A DNA stretch of 64,000 nt from Pleurostoma richardsiae (GCA_030052745.1 JANBVO010000008.1:827200-891199); one strand, 5' to 3'; positions 23,278 to 35,697 are shown, counted from the stretch's first letter. The notes: a model not told the origin generated them from the letters alone. Numbers and translations: made by a program.

Positions 23278-23297
23278 TACATACATACATACATACA
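23278..23297. repeat. (TACA)5 microsatellite
   Basis: Five perfect TACA units in an intergenic region. Confidence 0.9.
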
Positions 23298-24998
23298 GAA
23301 AGCGGGACTCATGTTGCAGACAACCTAAAGGCGGCTACTTTTAGTCGCAGCAACTCCGAGGATACATGGGATGAACATGGAGAAGGGACACCTAGATGAG
23401 CAATTTGCACTTAAGCCCGGCGGCTCGAGCAAGTACTGCCGTGTAGCGTGATTAGTGTAGGCATGTAGTGTTATAAGGTGTCTGGTGTGGGCAAGGGTGA
23501 GCGTACTGTGCTACGTTAGGTTGAGCCCCGGTCATCCACGCCCCCTGCCGGCCAGCCCACGCCCTCACCCATCTCGTGCGGAGTCAGATTCGAGATCCAC
23601 TCCTCAAGAAGACACAGGTACTCGTGCAGTACATACCTGTCCATTCCGCCTTCTGCGCGTGCTCCATGAGAGAGGAGAGGCGTGGTCGTTGGACAGGCGG
23701 GGGGGCCAAAGAGGACCGCCCCTCATGGGGCAAGAGTTAAGTCGTCAAGGCGCGCAGCGCGCGTGGTCCCTTACATGGCGTAGCACTGCGCTCATACGGT
23801 CCTAGCTGGAATGGATGGAGGCGCGGGGAGGTCCAGACGAATCTTCAGACGCAGAAGCGCCTATCAGCCCATGACAGTGGGGTCCCTGAGGGTGTTGGAG
23901 GAATGGAGATTGGCAGCAATTGGAAGCTTGGCCGAGAGTGAGTGATAAAGGTTGATGGTGGCACGCACTTCCGTAGACTAGTTGTCACCATTAGCAGTCA
24001 GCGACGACGAGCGATGGGGGGAGGTGAGAAACGACAAGGCCCTCCGTGTCATCCAGTGGACCATACGCCGAACATAGAACTCTAGACTACCCGGCGATGG
24101 CGCTACGAGTTGCCTCGATCGAAAGCCTATCAGACGAACAGACAATCAGGTGGGGAACCCTTCGGCGCCGTTATTTTAGAAAGCGCGGCGCTTGCTCAGG
24201 CTGCCCAGGCACTTGCTATCCTGGGCTGCGGAGCAGTGATCCAGCGACCTAAAGCTCTGGCTGTCACGACCATAGAGAGACAAAGGCGACGATTGTCCGG
24301 GGAAGTCGAGAAATCGCAAGTTCAGAGCCCCCATGGAAGGACTAGAAGAACTGCTGAACAGACGGAGTTCTCTCGTCTGTGTTCCAGTGAACTCGACTTG
24401 TTCGGTCTTGAAAGTCGCAACGACCCCACAGACGGGCTGGTAAGCTCGGAACATGGGTAGAAATAAGACGCAAGAGGTAACTAACTTGGAGGGAGGGGGG
24501 GAGCACCACTCCACGCCGCGCTTTACCTAACCGTATCGAGACAACGCCACGGCCGGAGTGGACGGAGCAGATGCTCGTTCGCACCCTGCGATTCCGCCTG
24601 AGATCGTGCGGGCGGCCGTCTTCCCGCCAACAGACGGTACCAGCGGCGAAAGGCTGAGATGAGCCGGCCGTGGAGATTGGAGAAGAGGAGCTGCAGCCTA
24701 TCACAACCTGCGTTTCTGTCTGATGATATGCAGTGGCCGAGCGAGACACGGACGTACAAAGTGCAGCGCTCCATCCTTGCCATTTACGGAGTACTGCCGC
24801 GGGGGACATCAAAGCCAAGCCAAGCTTCCGCAGTTTGCAGATGAAGTATGCGAATATGCAACCAGTACCAGGATGATGGCAGCTCAACGAGGCTCATATA
24901 CAGGTCTGTTTGGCTCACTAACACTGTGTCCATGATAAGACAGGAGAGTCTTAGTGCGGCAGCGTTGTGTCTAACTGGAGCCGAATGATGCAGGTGAA

Positions 24999-25080
24999 GG
25001 ACGGTCCGCACATGGCGAGGAAGAGGCTATCAGATATCTGATTCCTGAGACATGCGGACGGTCCTGCAAACATGCCGAGG
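24999..25080. repeat. Imperfect 25-bp direct repeat
   Basis: The copies are 24999-25020 and 25056-25080. Both start with GGACGGTCC and end with ACATGSCGAGG, the right copy carrying three extra bases. Start-to-start spacing is 57 bp. Confidence 0.6.
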
Positions 25081-26332
25081 CCGTGATTTGTAGGCCGATC
25101 GCATGCCGACTCTTGCCTGAATGACCTGCCGAATTTCGAAGAGTTTTCCGGCAGGGTTTACGTCCTACTACCCACTTTCTCTATCCTTGGTTGAACGGCA
25201 CGGCTGCAGACGAAAAGAACTTGGAGTCTGGAGATGTCGTGCCCCAGTGCACCGTCTGGTGGCAACTTAAGGAACGATTCGCAGAGCTCTGGGCAGTCCG
25301 CTCACATCTCGACAAGGAGTGACCCGCCCGTCACTTCGCACGCTGTCATAGGTTAGTGGTTGCGCCCAAAACATGCGAGCGACGTACGTATGAGGTATGA
25401 GGTATGTAAGATATGCAGGAGTAGTGTGTGGTTGTTGTGTACGGGGTGTATATATATGTGCATGAAGGTCGAGGACTTAAAGGAGACGCGTCAAGAGGAT
25501 GACTGACCAGCCGCTCCTCGGAGACGGAAGAAGATGACCTGTCACCCGCTTCAAGCTTGGGGGGTCCATCCATGGTAAGGGTCCCGGCTGCCGTATCGCT
25601 TGAGGCCACAGGCAGACTTCCATCGGCTGTGCCGCGCAAGGCCCCATGTCATCCGAACTTGTGATGCTAGGGACCGCAAGCCGAGCAGAAGAAAGAGCGT
25701 TATATGTGCAGAATGCAGGCAGGTAGCTTCATGATTTACATGAGGATTCTTTTTCATCATCACATTTCCTGCATCGTCCTTGGCAGGGGTCCCAAGCTTG
25801 CGTAAGACTCGAGCCGAAATGTGGCGGCAAGCAGGGCAAAAAGTTCGCAGGCGCCACGGACGCAGCAGGATTCAAAGGTCGAGAGAGGATGTGCAGATGC
25901 ATGGGACCCAAGTCAGAGTGCGACGGTTGGCTCTGTAACGAATGAAGATGCCTAACTCGACGGTCGGAAACCGAACAGTATTGTGAAAAGCGGAACGGCC
26001 GGTCATGTCGGCACAGCATGAGAATGTGTCCATGACAATATCTGATGGTGATGTTTTTTTGTTTGTAGGCGGTCGAACGAGCGAACGTCCCGCATCGCAT
26101 CGCTCTCCCTTACCAAGACGGGCCGGGTCCGGAGTAAGGAGCCTTAGCTGGGCTGCACCTTCCAGGGACCTTAGATACCTGGAGTAAGTAGAGGTGAGGC
26201 AGGGAAGTACGGACTATTACTCTGCAAATGCAACGGAATGGAAGTCTCCATGGTAGGAAGGGCCGACCCAGCGCCGCTCCTCCCTCCTATCTGGTTCTCA
26301 GGGTCCGAACCTACATCCACCCAGCCTTGAGG

Positions 26333-26417
26333 CAAGGTACCTTTGGTCCATAGGTATATTGACCTTTGTGCAAGGTACCTTACCTACCTGACCTTCGCTG
26401 GTAGGTGTACCTAGGTA
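26333..26417. repeat. AAGGTACCTT / TACCTAGGTA palindrome cluster
   Basis: Perfect 10-bp palindromes lie at 26334-26343 and 26372-26381 (AAGGTACCTT) and at 26408-26417 (TACCTAGGTA), surrounded by further CTTACCTACC and TAGGTAGGTA runs. It is the same motif family as the cluster at 5.6 kb. Confidence 0.7.
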
Positions 26418-27285
26418 GGTAGTTCTAAGCTACTCTTTCTCTGTAAACATCAGTGAACATCTCGAGTGTCTGGCCCAATGGCAAAGTTCACACGTCGCCA
26501 GGGCAGCCAAAGGGCGACTCGACTCGATCCAGGTAGCAACTCTTCAAAGCGAGGTTCAGATAAACACGGACATAAGCACTGAAAAGGTTGGTCACTGTGC
26601 GGAATTCGTCCACCTGCAGCTTAACTACCTATTTCGGAACATCATTCGAGAATTTCCGCCGGGATAATCCCTACTAGGAGGCACCGCCTAGCACTGCCCA
26701 GCGCTGGTGGCATCCTGTTTCCACAAACGTTCATTCATCTTCCGCAACAGCCACCAGAACCAACGTTCCTCGCACTCGCAGACTCAGGGAAGCAGATCAG
26801 CTGGAGTGCAGAGGATGGTACGGTGTGGTGCATCTATTCCCGGCGGACAGCTATCAGCAAGGTAAGTTAGACAGTGTCTTTTTCTTCGGTCTGGCAACAG
26901 GTGCGATCACCGGTCGGGATGCCATCATTCGAATTACGGCTGTCCTCCGATGCAGACAAATTACAACAAGCCGGCTAACATCACGCTTGCGCCCTCTCCA
27001 TCAGGTCCAGGTGGCCTCAACCTTCGGAAGGGCGCTCACCCGAACACGTCCGTCCGACGCCTCTATGGCGCCTGCTTTCAGTCATACTCTCCCCTTCTAG
27101 ATGCAGATGGCAATCCTGATTTCCCTTGCTGAGATACTGCCTTTGGCCGATTGGCTTGGACTCTCAAAGGGGATCCCAATGGACACTGCTCATGCCAGTG
27201 TGAGATGACCGCAATCTAGATAACCCGACATTGCAGCACGGGCAAAGGCGCATTAGCGGTATCAATACATCGCCATCGACATCGA

Positions 27286-27846
27286 ATGTGGCCCTTGAAG
27301 CTAGGCAAGTTCGTGCGAGACCTATTATTTCGTGGACTTTCCGAACATGCGTCAATCTCTGGCATGCAAGCCCATGCAGGAGTTCTGAGCGTCCGCTTCA
27401 GTCCGCGAGTGATCCTGAGCAGCCATGCCTTGTCAGACTTAGCTCCCATAAAGCGCAAATTGGAGCAGGGGACTTCAAAGTCAAGATTAAGAGTTGTTGA
27501 AGATGGCATGGCCGTTGAATCAGCTACACAAGCCAACGCTCGGCACGAGATTCTCCTAAGGGGTTGGATTCCCTGCGTTCTCTATTCAAGCATACTCCCG
27601 CGCCCGCTTTCAGGAATCCAGGCGGCGTGCTCACCTCATGCCCTGCTCCTAAGACCTTTAGGGCCGCAAGAACAGCTTCCAAGGGCTTGGACCGGATCGA
27701 TCTCAGGCACATTGCTTGATAGTTGCACGCTGTTTTCTGTCTTGTCACCCCGCCTGATCCTACACGAACGGGATAGCGCCGGACTACAAGTCCGAGAGAT
27801 CTGGGGTGGTGTGCTTCCACTGCACTCCATAGGGCTCTCTACCTGA
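27286..27846 (+). CDS. Unsupported 186-aa open reading frame
   Basis: An ATG-to-stop frame of 186 codons inside the 10-kb gap. The product is leucine- and serine-rich with no recognisable motif, signal peptide or membrane segment. Overlapping frames on both strands are also open here, so this may simply be a stretch poor in stop codons. It is listed as the only ATG-started candidate of this length in the interval, with low confidence. Confidence 0.12.
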   Translation: MWPLKLGKFVRDLLFRGLSEHASISGMQAHAGVLSVRFSPRVILSSHALSDLAPIKRKLEQGTSKSRLRVVEDGMAVESATQANARHEILLRGWIPCVLYSSILPRPLSGIQAACSPHALLLRPLGPQEQLPRAWTGSISGTLLDSCTLFSVLSPRLILHERDSAGLQVREIWGGVLPLHSIGLST

Positions 27847-30800
27847 CATGCAAGGGCCCGCTGGTCAGCTGTTGTACGACATGATGCCTGGTGATGCAGC
27901 TTCCACTCCGGAATGAGCGAGGACAGACTGAGCCTCCATATTTTGCTGGATAACCATGAAGCAGGCACCTTTGGGAATAACTTGGACTGGCCTGGCACCT
28001 ACAACATGTCGGAAACATTGCTCTGGTTCATGATCCAGATCCTGGTCCGTCTGAGGACATGTATGTGCGAGCTATCCTCCTGTGACTGTTATCACCATGC
28101 CACAGCTTGGTCGGTGCTTCACTAGGGGAGTTTGTTCGGCGCTTTACGTTATAATTTCTCTGCCAGGAAATGTATCCATGGATGGTACATATTCGCCTGG
28201 GCAAGAAAACAGTTCTCTCTGGCAGGATGACAAGCCCTTAACTGGGGTCTCAGATGGTCGACGTTGGCTTGGACTGCGAGACGATTTTGTCCGCGCCACC
28301 GCAAAATGCACTGACAACCAACGCACGCTCCCTTGCATATTGATTCCCACCTACGAGCTAAGCATCCTCAATTATACGGAGTACGTACGGTCCGATCCTC
28401 TGGTTGCTGACGGCCGACTTAGAGTGGGATGGCCGGCCAGGAGGCAGCATTCGCTTCCGCGTCGCGCAGCATTAGGGGCACGACATTGCGCTATAATGGG
28501 GCAGGCCCCGGTTGAACCGCAATATAGACAAGCGGGAAGACGCGAGCGCGGAAGCAGGAATGCGTTGCCGGACGTGAGTCCAACGCAAGGTGCAGTGCAG
28601 TGAAATTGCGATGGATTCTGGATAAAATACACATCCACGACAAGCCGCAGATAAGCCTCCACAAGAGGAGAAAAAATGTCACCGACATACATAAACGGCA
28701 ATGCGCACATCCAGCCGATGAGAGAAATTCTTTTCGTCCCTCTTTAATTGCCCTCTCCCCTCCTCTTCCACACGCACACCCTGCCCTGCATCTGCATCTC
28801 TTGCATCCGAATTGCTCCTCCAATGCAAGCCCAGCTGCTCACCGCATCGCGGCATGCGGTACCATGGCCCATAGGAGCATGGCGACATAGGAAGGTCCCG
28901 ATTGCTGATGTTGGCATTTTGCAAGCTTCTCTCCGGTGGCTTCGCAAGACCATGTTGAAGCCTGCCCTTGGTCCTTAGGCTTGTGGTGTATTTTCAGAAT
29001 GCAGCCTCCCCTGCGGCCCGCGACTCACCCCATTTACACCATTCATCAAAATTCTGGATAATCCCGCCGATAGACCATGAAGAACTCTTGACCTATAGAC
29101 TTCCGAGGAATTGACATCACCGAGGTTAAGCCCTCGACTTCAAACGCTATGGCTGGGACGAAGGGCGCTGCCATGAGTAGTGGCTGCTTCCTCTAGGCTC
29201 TCTATACAGGCCCAATTTTGAGCACGTAGAGACGAGCTGTAGAGGTGAACCATCGCCTGACAACGCAGACTATCCCAGGGTCGGGTTTCTGTTCGATACC
29301 GCGGAAGACATTGCAAGTGCTGATAGGTGAGACCGAAGCAATTGGTCGGCACCGCAGAAGAATGGCTGGAGGAACACTTGTCCATCGTGGGTCCTGCCTT
29401 TGAGGCGCGAAGCGCGTCTGCCTGCATAGTTTCTTGAGCATCATGGCTGCATTAGCGGTGATGGCTGATCCTGCTGCCGAGAGCCACTGGGAAGGCAAAG
29501 TCGCGGGGAGAAAGGTACTCCAAGCGGAGAAGAGTCCTTGCACATCGGCGTGGGGATCATCGTCCAGCACCTCGCCCGGTCCGATTTGCCTTCACCCTTT
29601 TGCGTATAGACCAACTAGAGTATAACGCCATACCAGAGTCTTCGCAGTCGGACATATCCTCTTCTGGAACCCGCCGTCATATTGTTTCGGCTGGCCAACC
29701 GGATACTTGCTGTTGCTTTCCTTGCCACTCAATTGAGCCAACGGTGGCGGGCCGGTGATATCGGATGGAGGAGCCCCGCCATTCGAACAGCGGTTGAGGT
29801 TCGGCTGTGAAGATCACAAAGGCTAGACCTGGACCTCTCACACTCTAAGATGATACTCAAGGTTGAGCTTGCAGGAACGCACTTGCGCACTTGTCCCATG
29901 TACACCCGAGTACGAAAGGTCTGATTATCGAAATTGGCCAAATTGACGGGACAAACTCTCACCATCTATGTCTTGGCTGGAAGGGGTGCTAGACAGACCG
30001 TGCCAACGGACCCTGCTCAGGAGGCCAAACACATGTTGCGCCAACGAGGCGCGAGTAAGTCATCAGCGATGATCGACTGGAGGACTCTAGCCCCGTGGCT
30101 TGCCACAATCCAGTTCAACGCTGCCAGAATTGCCAAGTCGGATTCGCCTGGTGCTGCTCCGCTGCACTTTTTTGGCAGACACAGGTGGAAGGTGGCAATG
30201 GTAAGACGTTCGCAAGGACTCCAGAGACCACCCCGCTCTGTACGCGAATTTCGTCCAGCGTACGCCTGTTGCGCAGAGCCGCGTGCAAGGCAGGTCACAC
30301 ATATATATTGGCCTCGATGGCGTTACGCCGCTGTGGTATAGAATTCGTCTCGTTCTGCTCTTCCGTGTAGGATACCTCACAGCCTCGGCCTCAAGGCTCA
30401 ACTATCATGCCAGATCATGCCACGACTTTGCATGGAGAGCATGACGACCCAGGCCCCCCAATATGAAGGTTGGAGGGGATATACTTCGGTCGATCCGACC
30501 CTTGACTGGCTCGCTCAGCATCCGCCGGAGGAGCAGCGCAAGAGTGACAAGGGCGGATGCATGGCCGCCGCCTGTGGTGTTGCTCCTTGGGCTCACCGTC
30601 AATGTGCTGCCACGACCTTCCTGTTCATTTCTAAATCAGAAGGAAATACGGGACGGTCCCGGGCCGTGAGCATCCTTTGAAGAGTGCATTTCAACCTTAC
30701 CTACGACACTTGGTCTCCTGAATGATGCCGGGAAGGGTCTAATCCGCTGCGGAGAGTAAGAACAGTGCGGCACGCATGATTGAGCGCAATTCTGCAGCTC

Positions 30801-31559
30801 CGTCTCGCCCGCAGCCCGCTATGGCGTACAGGGGAAAACCTCGAATAAGTGTCATGCTTCCGCGTTGCCGAACTGAGGTGAAGCATTGTCACGCTTGCAT
30901 TCCCCCGACACACGAGCCGTCCTGGTCGCATCCAGACTGCACTGCAGTCTCGTAGGGGAAAATGTCGGTATATCCTTCATGCACATGGTGCAACCATGAT
31001 GCTGCTGCATGTTCATGAAGTATTTGGGCAACTCGCAACTCGTCCGTCGGGGATAGAGCTTCATAAAGTCGATTTATGCAGTCATTGTCCTGCGATGGTG
31101 ACTCCGGGGGCCCAACATGCAGAGGAGCAGCGGAAGATTACCTTGGTCGTCTCTCGCACTCGAGGCCTATGGCTCGCCAGCTAGCCAGCTCGTCAGACCT
31201 ACAGTGGAAGGTGAGAGTTGCGGTATCAAAGGCTCCACCGAAGTTGGTGACTGAAGGATGCAGAAGAGGGGGTAATCGGTGCCTCTGAACGAATGACGAG
31301 GCAGGATAAGACCCAGAGATATGGACAATTGCTCCGGCACGAGCGGGCTTTCTTCTCAAGGACCCCTGGCCGGGCTTGTGATTGGGGGCTTGGCTTCCTG
31401 CCCGAATCATTGGCGAGGATGCGAATGGCCTGCTTGGGCCGGACCCTAGGCCATCTGCACTAGAGAAACAGGCTTATCGGCCACGCCAGGACAAACATCA
31501 ACGAGATGTAACGTGATGTGTTCCACGTTGAGTGCTCTGTGTATTAGGATATGAGAAGT

Positions 31560-31581
31560 GGGAAGTGGGAGGTGGGAAGGG
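31560..31581 (+). other. G-quadruplex-type motif
   Basis: Four GGG runs (31560, 31567, 31574, 31579) are separated by loops of 4, 4 and 2 bases, about 860 bp upstream of the gene at 32438. It satisfies the usual sequence rule for an intramolecular quadruplex; formation is untested. Confidence 0.6.
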
Positions 31582-32437
31582 CAGAATGACGCAGGTTGAC
31601 TGATGATGTGCAGTCGGCAAGGACGGCAGGACGGCTTCCTCGAGCGACAGGCAATAAAGAGGGGACCCTCAGCGGCATCGGTAGGACGCTATCGACACCG
31701 GAGCCAAGGTAGCAAAGGCGGAGAGCGACCAATTACTGTGTGACCTTCGGGCCGTTCGTGATGGGGCGCAGAGTCTCGGCCCACCGGGACCCCCCGTGCA
31801 AATCACTTGAGACATCGAGGAGAACCGCTGTCCTCCAATAAGACACTGGCCGTCTCCATGTCAACCCCCTCTTCCTCCAGTCCCCATGCGCACCCCATTG
31901 GCCTGGCGACAGGAATGAGGCTGAATCCGGAGACGCAAGCGTGGCGTGGGCTTAGGGAGACCACTGGTGGCCTTCTCCTTCATGGTGGTGGAGGTGGTGG
32001 TGTACTACTCGTGCTCTTAAGTGCTCAGGCTTGAGTCCACCAACAAACAACACCACCCTTGGCTTCCGCAGGCTCCGCGGGGGGGGGCCATTCGTAAGCC
32101 CATCCCAGCCGGTCCCGACCGACTTCGCTTGTGCCCCGTCTTCTCCTGATGCAACCACCGAGACTCCCGAGCTGCAATTGATCGCCGGCGGAAGACGACG
32201 TTCATATGTCCGGGGTGCTTCGCATCGTGCCCGTGGTTCGTGCTTCTTGCTAGCAGCGTGAGGAGAGACTGGAGCCCTCACCGATGAATCTTCTCTGTCT
32301 CTATTGCGGATCAGGCCGTCCGTGACAGCCGGCGGTTGCGCACTCGTGCCCAGCGCCAGCTTGCTGATCCGTGTTGAACGTCACATCAAGCCGATCCTAC
32401 ATTGCCTCTGTCTGGCCTGCGGCCTCTGGCGACGAAA

Positions 32438-34225
32438 ATGGCGACGCTGCCGGGGCTGCCGGGCTCGCACCATGCGAACAAGATCACCAAGCCGCGCAAC
32501 AACGTGGTCAAGCCCATACTGAAGAAGCTGTCTCACTCCGAGAAGAACTCGCTGGATCTGGACCGTGGCTGGGAAGAGCAGCCGATCAGCAATGGCTGGG
32601 GAGTTGGCTACGATTCCACTGGCGTCAGCCGCCCTGCACGAGACGTCAGCTTTCAGATCGACTACGGTGATAGAATTATGTTTGGCGGCGGAGGCGGCCA
32701 CGGCGGGGGAGGAGGGCCCGGGGGCGGGCCCGGAGGAGGTGCAGGGCGAGCAAAGTTCCACCACGCGCGGTCGGCGAGCGGCACCTCCCACGTTTCTGTC
32801 ATGACAAACGGCAGCGGGCACCACCACCGAGTCGGTTCGTTTGTCCACCCTTTCCAGCAGACGCCTCGCACCTCGACGCCGCCCTTATCCTACGCCGCCT
32901 CCATGGCCTCCTTCGACAACGCCCGTGACTACTCACCCACCATAACCGAGAACGAGGACGACGACGAGCAGCGCCAATCTTTCTCGCATTCCGTCCCGTA
33001 CGCCGCAGCCAGCAGCAGCATGTCACAATCCGGTCTTCGCCGCCCCTCGCTCGCCAGCCAGCGTACCGACTCCCTCTCAGATATCACGGCTCCCCCCGCC
33101 CCGCAACTTCGCGTCAACACCACGACCGCGCGGTCAATTTCCGGCCCCTCGTCCCGCCTCGCGCACGGCGTACTTTCCCAATCGTACTCGCAGTCCGATC
33201 TACACCTCAACCTCACCTCACCCGACTCGCCCACCCCCACTACGGCAGCAGCAGTAACAACAACTCCGACATTGATGTCGCCCGTGTCCTCGTCCACCTC
33301 GCCGATGGCACCACTTCGCAGCTCGCTAGATAGCGTGGGCTTCCGCCTGCGGTCACGCTCCGAGGTAGACGCGGCGTCAAAGCGCGAGGAGATCCGCGAG
33401 GCCCGCCGCAAGTTCGAGGAGCGTGAGCGCCTTAAGGAGGAAAAGTACGCCCGCGAGCAGGTCCGCAAGCGCGAGCGCAAGGACTCCAAGGAGGCCAGCC
33501 GCATCGAGAAGGCTGCCGCCTCCGCCCGCCACGAGCGCAAGAACACAGGGGGCAGCAGCAAGAGTGACCCGGTCATTCGGCCTCCGCCCGCGCCGCGGAA
33601 AATCAGCCCGACGTCACTTTCCGGCTCGGTCAGCGAGGAGGGAGGAGCTGGGGAGGCCGGGAGAGGTGGCGGGAAGATGAAGAAGCACAGGACGGGCTCC
33701 GGATGCGCCGGCGGGCGGAACGCCGCGGGGGCGAACCTGGACGAGAAGCAGCTGGACTTTGTGAGCAGAAACTACGACAGCGTCCCCGGAGGGGCGACGC
33801 CGAGCTTTGGTCCCGGCGTCGACGGGGTCCAGTTCCGAGCGCCGACGCGCCGCTCGACGGCCAAACGCAAGACCCAGGGCTACTGGACAGGGTTTATCCT
33901 CTGGTTCCGGACCCGCCTGCTGCGACTTGGAAGACGGTAACTATGAATATCACGAACACCACTCCACTGGCGGGGGGCAGCGTGAGAATTGGGAGATTGG
34001 TATTTATCTTTTTATGCTCATGCTCACATCTGTGTTTTCTGGGCGGACAGGATGGATGCGCTATGGGCTGCGGCCCCGGGTCTCTTCAAGATTGTCGTCG
34101 ACTTGATCAAGAAGAAGAAGAAAGACGAGAAGAGCAGGGACGACGACTTCCGCGTCATACGCGTGCTGCAGCGAGACTACAAAGGAGGCTTCTGGACCAT
34201 GGATGGGGAGCACATCTACGTGTGA
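32438..34225 (+). CDS. Unrecognised fungal protein, Ser-rich with central charged helix
   Basis: Two-exon model: 32438-33936 and 34051-34225, intron 114 bp (GTAACT ... ACAG), 557 aa. The start ATG gives MATLPGLPGSHHANKITKPR. It contains a Gly-rich tract (about residues 80-100), long Ser/Pro/Thr-rich disorder, and a conserved-looking centre at roughly 300-365 (FRLRSRSEVD followed by an Arg/Lys/Glu helix of REEIREARRKFEERERLK type, probable coiled coil). The C-terminal part has YWTGFILWFRTRLLRLGRR, then across the intron MDALWAAAPGLFKIVVDLIKKK and RVLQRDYKGGFWTMDGEHIYV. If the intron is kept, a TAA inside the 5' splice site stops translation at 500 aa (33940). I prefer splicing because the downstream exon stays in frame and reads like protein. 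No Pfam-type domain is recognised and function is unknown. Confidence 0.7.
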
Positions 34226-35697
34226 TGACTGCATTTTTCCGGGGATTCACGGCATCGCATTGCCCATTGCTTTTTGGCTTCTTCTGGTGTATCGGAATCA
34301 CCTCTTCTTTTCGGCAAGGCGTTTCGGAAAACGGACCTTGATATTGACGTCAATGAGGGTATTCGACATTTACAACTGTCTTTGGTTCTTTCGTGGTTAC
34401 AGGCTGCTGCTCTGGACTGGCGGATCCTTTCCCTCTCTCGCTCCTGAGGGCCGGCTTGCTGGTGGAGAACTGTGACAGCAGGCACGTTTGGATGGGCGAG
34501 AGCAGGACTGATAGGGAGGCTGGTTTCGGTATATCCTGGTCGCCTCTGCCGGTCAGGCACGGTTGGTTTTAGTGCGTGGAAGGAATGGCGACCACTGAGG
34601 GCATTGCGGCTTGGATCTGGGAGTCTATGGTATCGTTGGTCTGGCCTGAGAGCTGTCTCCGCTGGATCTGGCTCGGGATATGACTGGACTTGACATCGGC
34701 GATACAGACTGGATGTCACCATCCGATAGACCTCCATGGATAGGGCAATTGGACGTACATTACACTTCGCCTCGGAGCCTCGCGAGTTGGAGAGTAGTCA
34801 AGGTGCTAGCGTATGCTTGTCATAGTGCTGACATGTGAGCTGCCTATGCGAGTACGGTTGGGGGTCCAAGGTTGTTATGGCCCGATCCCACCTGTCAGCA
34901 CCTTCTTTTCAGCCGGATGCGTATAATACGTAGGTATCTATAACCCTGTAGACAGCAAAGCTCGTCTCATAACTGCTGGATGGGCTTCCTGGCTGATGCT
35001 ACTGGCTCTTTTCAGGAGTGACTGGACAAGAACATCTCGTCTACATATTGACGGGCGAAAGCAACATGCTGACGACCCCACTTCAAAATCAAGCAGAGCG
35101 GGTTTGTGCCTCTGGACATGTGAGAGACGGTAGGAGAAGAGGGGGCTCCTCTCTCTGTTACACCGTTCTCTTACGGATAATCGTGCAAGTTTTTTGGTGT
35201 ATTTCTCCATTGGGCGGCCTGGTGCCATCTCTGGTCTCTCATGCTTTCGTTTTCGTCACTCAGATATATATTGGCTGTTAACCAACTCAATCGATGGCCG
35301 TTGCTAAAGCAGAGGTTACCTCACCACCATCGAGCGTATCGGAGATCTTGTTTGGACCGCCGACCACTATAGAGGGAGATTAGAACTGATGAGACTGGGG
35401 TCCCGTGCCGAGGCTTGCGACATACCCTAGCGATAGACTAATGGGCTCGGGATCGTCTTATCAAAGAGCCACAGCTCGATCACAGGTTATAAAACCTACC
35501 TGACCTTCAGCGGCGTCTCTTTGTGATACCGAGTCCCGTGTATCCCAAGAACACAGCAATCGGGTTTTTACTCCTTTAAAGACGATCGAAGCACGTCGTC
35601 GTTGCTTGCTTTTGGTAGTCCTCCTGAAGACGTTGTAGCGGGTAGCCCTCACCCACCTATCTGTTATTGTTGTTGTTCCCGCTGCGGCGCCGTCAAG
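34226..35697. other. Intergenic, 1.5 kb
   Basis: This lies between two plus-strand genes and holds the 3' UTR of the unknown gene and the amidase promoter. No supported gene is seen. Confidence 0.6.

Larger units (their letters stand above)
22121..32437. other. 10.3-kb region without a recognisable gene
   Basis: This divergent interval between the GT2 gene (-) and the unknown gene at 32438 (+) is by far the largest gap. It contains a TACA repeat (23278-23297), an imperfect 25-bp direct repeat (24999-25080), AAGGTACCTT palindromes (26334-26417), TACGGAGTAC motifs (24785, 28375) and a G-quadruplex-type motif (31560-31581). The longest ATG-started frame is 27286-27846 (186 aa, plus strand) with no domain I recognise. 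I checked for dispersed 5S rRNA and tRNA B-boxes and found none convincing. Confidence 0.55.

Noticed and set aside
26625-26859. Coding-like open stretch ending in a perfect GTAAGT donor (encoding GKQISWSAEDGTVWCIYS)
   Set aside because: No start codon in frame, and none of the downstream acceptors I tried gave a sustained frame; it is suggestive but not supportable as a gene.
28990-30420. Possible decayed heterokaryon-incompatibility-like gene on the minus strand
   Set aside because: One fragment weakly recalls HET C-terminal wording, but frames are broken, no HET core motif is present, and the resemblance is within chance.
13998-32437. Repeat-induced point mutation (RIP) as explanation of the gene-free regions
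   Set aside because: By eye the DNA is not AT-rich and shows no TA excess or long stop-dense AT islands, as RIP would give. A RIP-index calculation would settle it.
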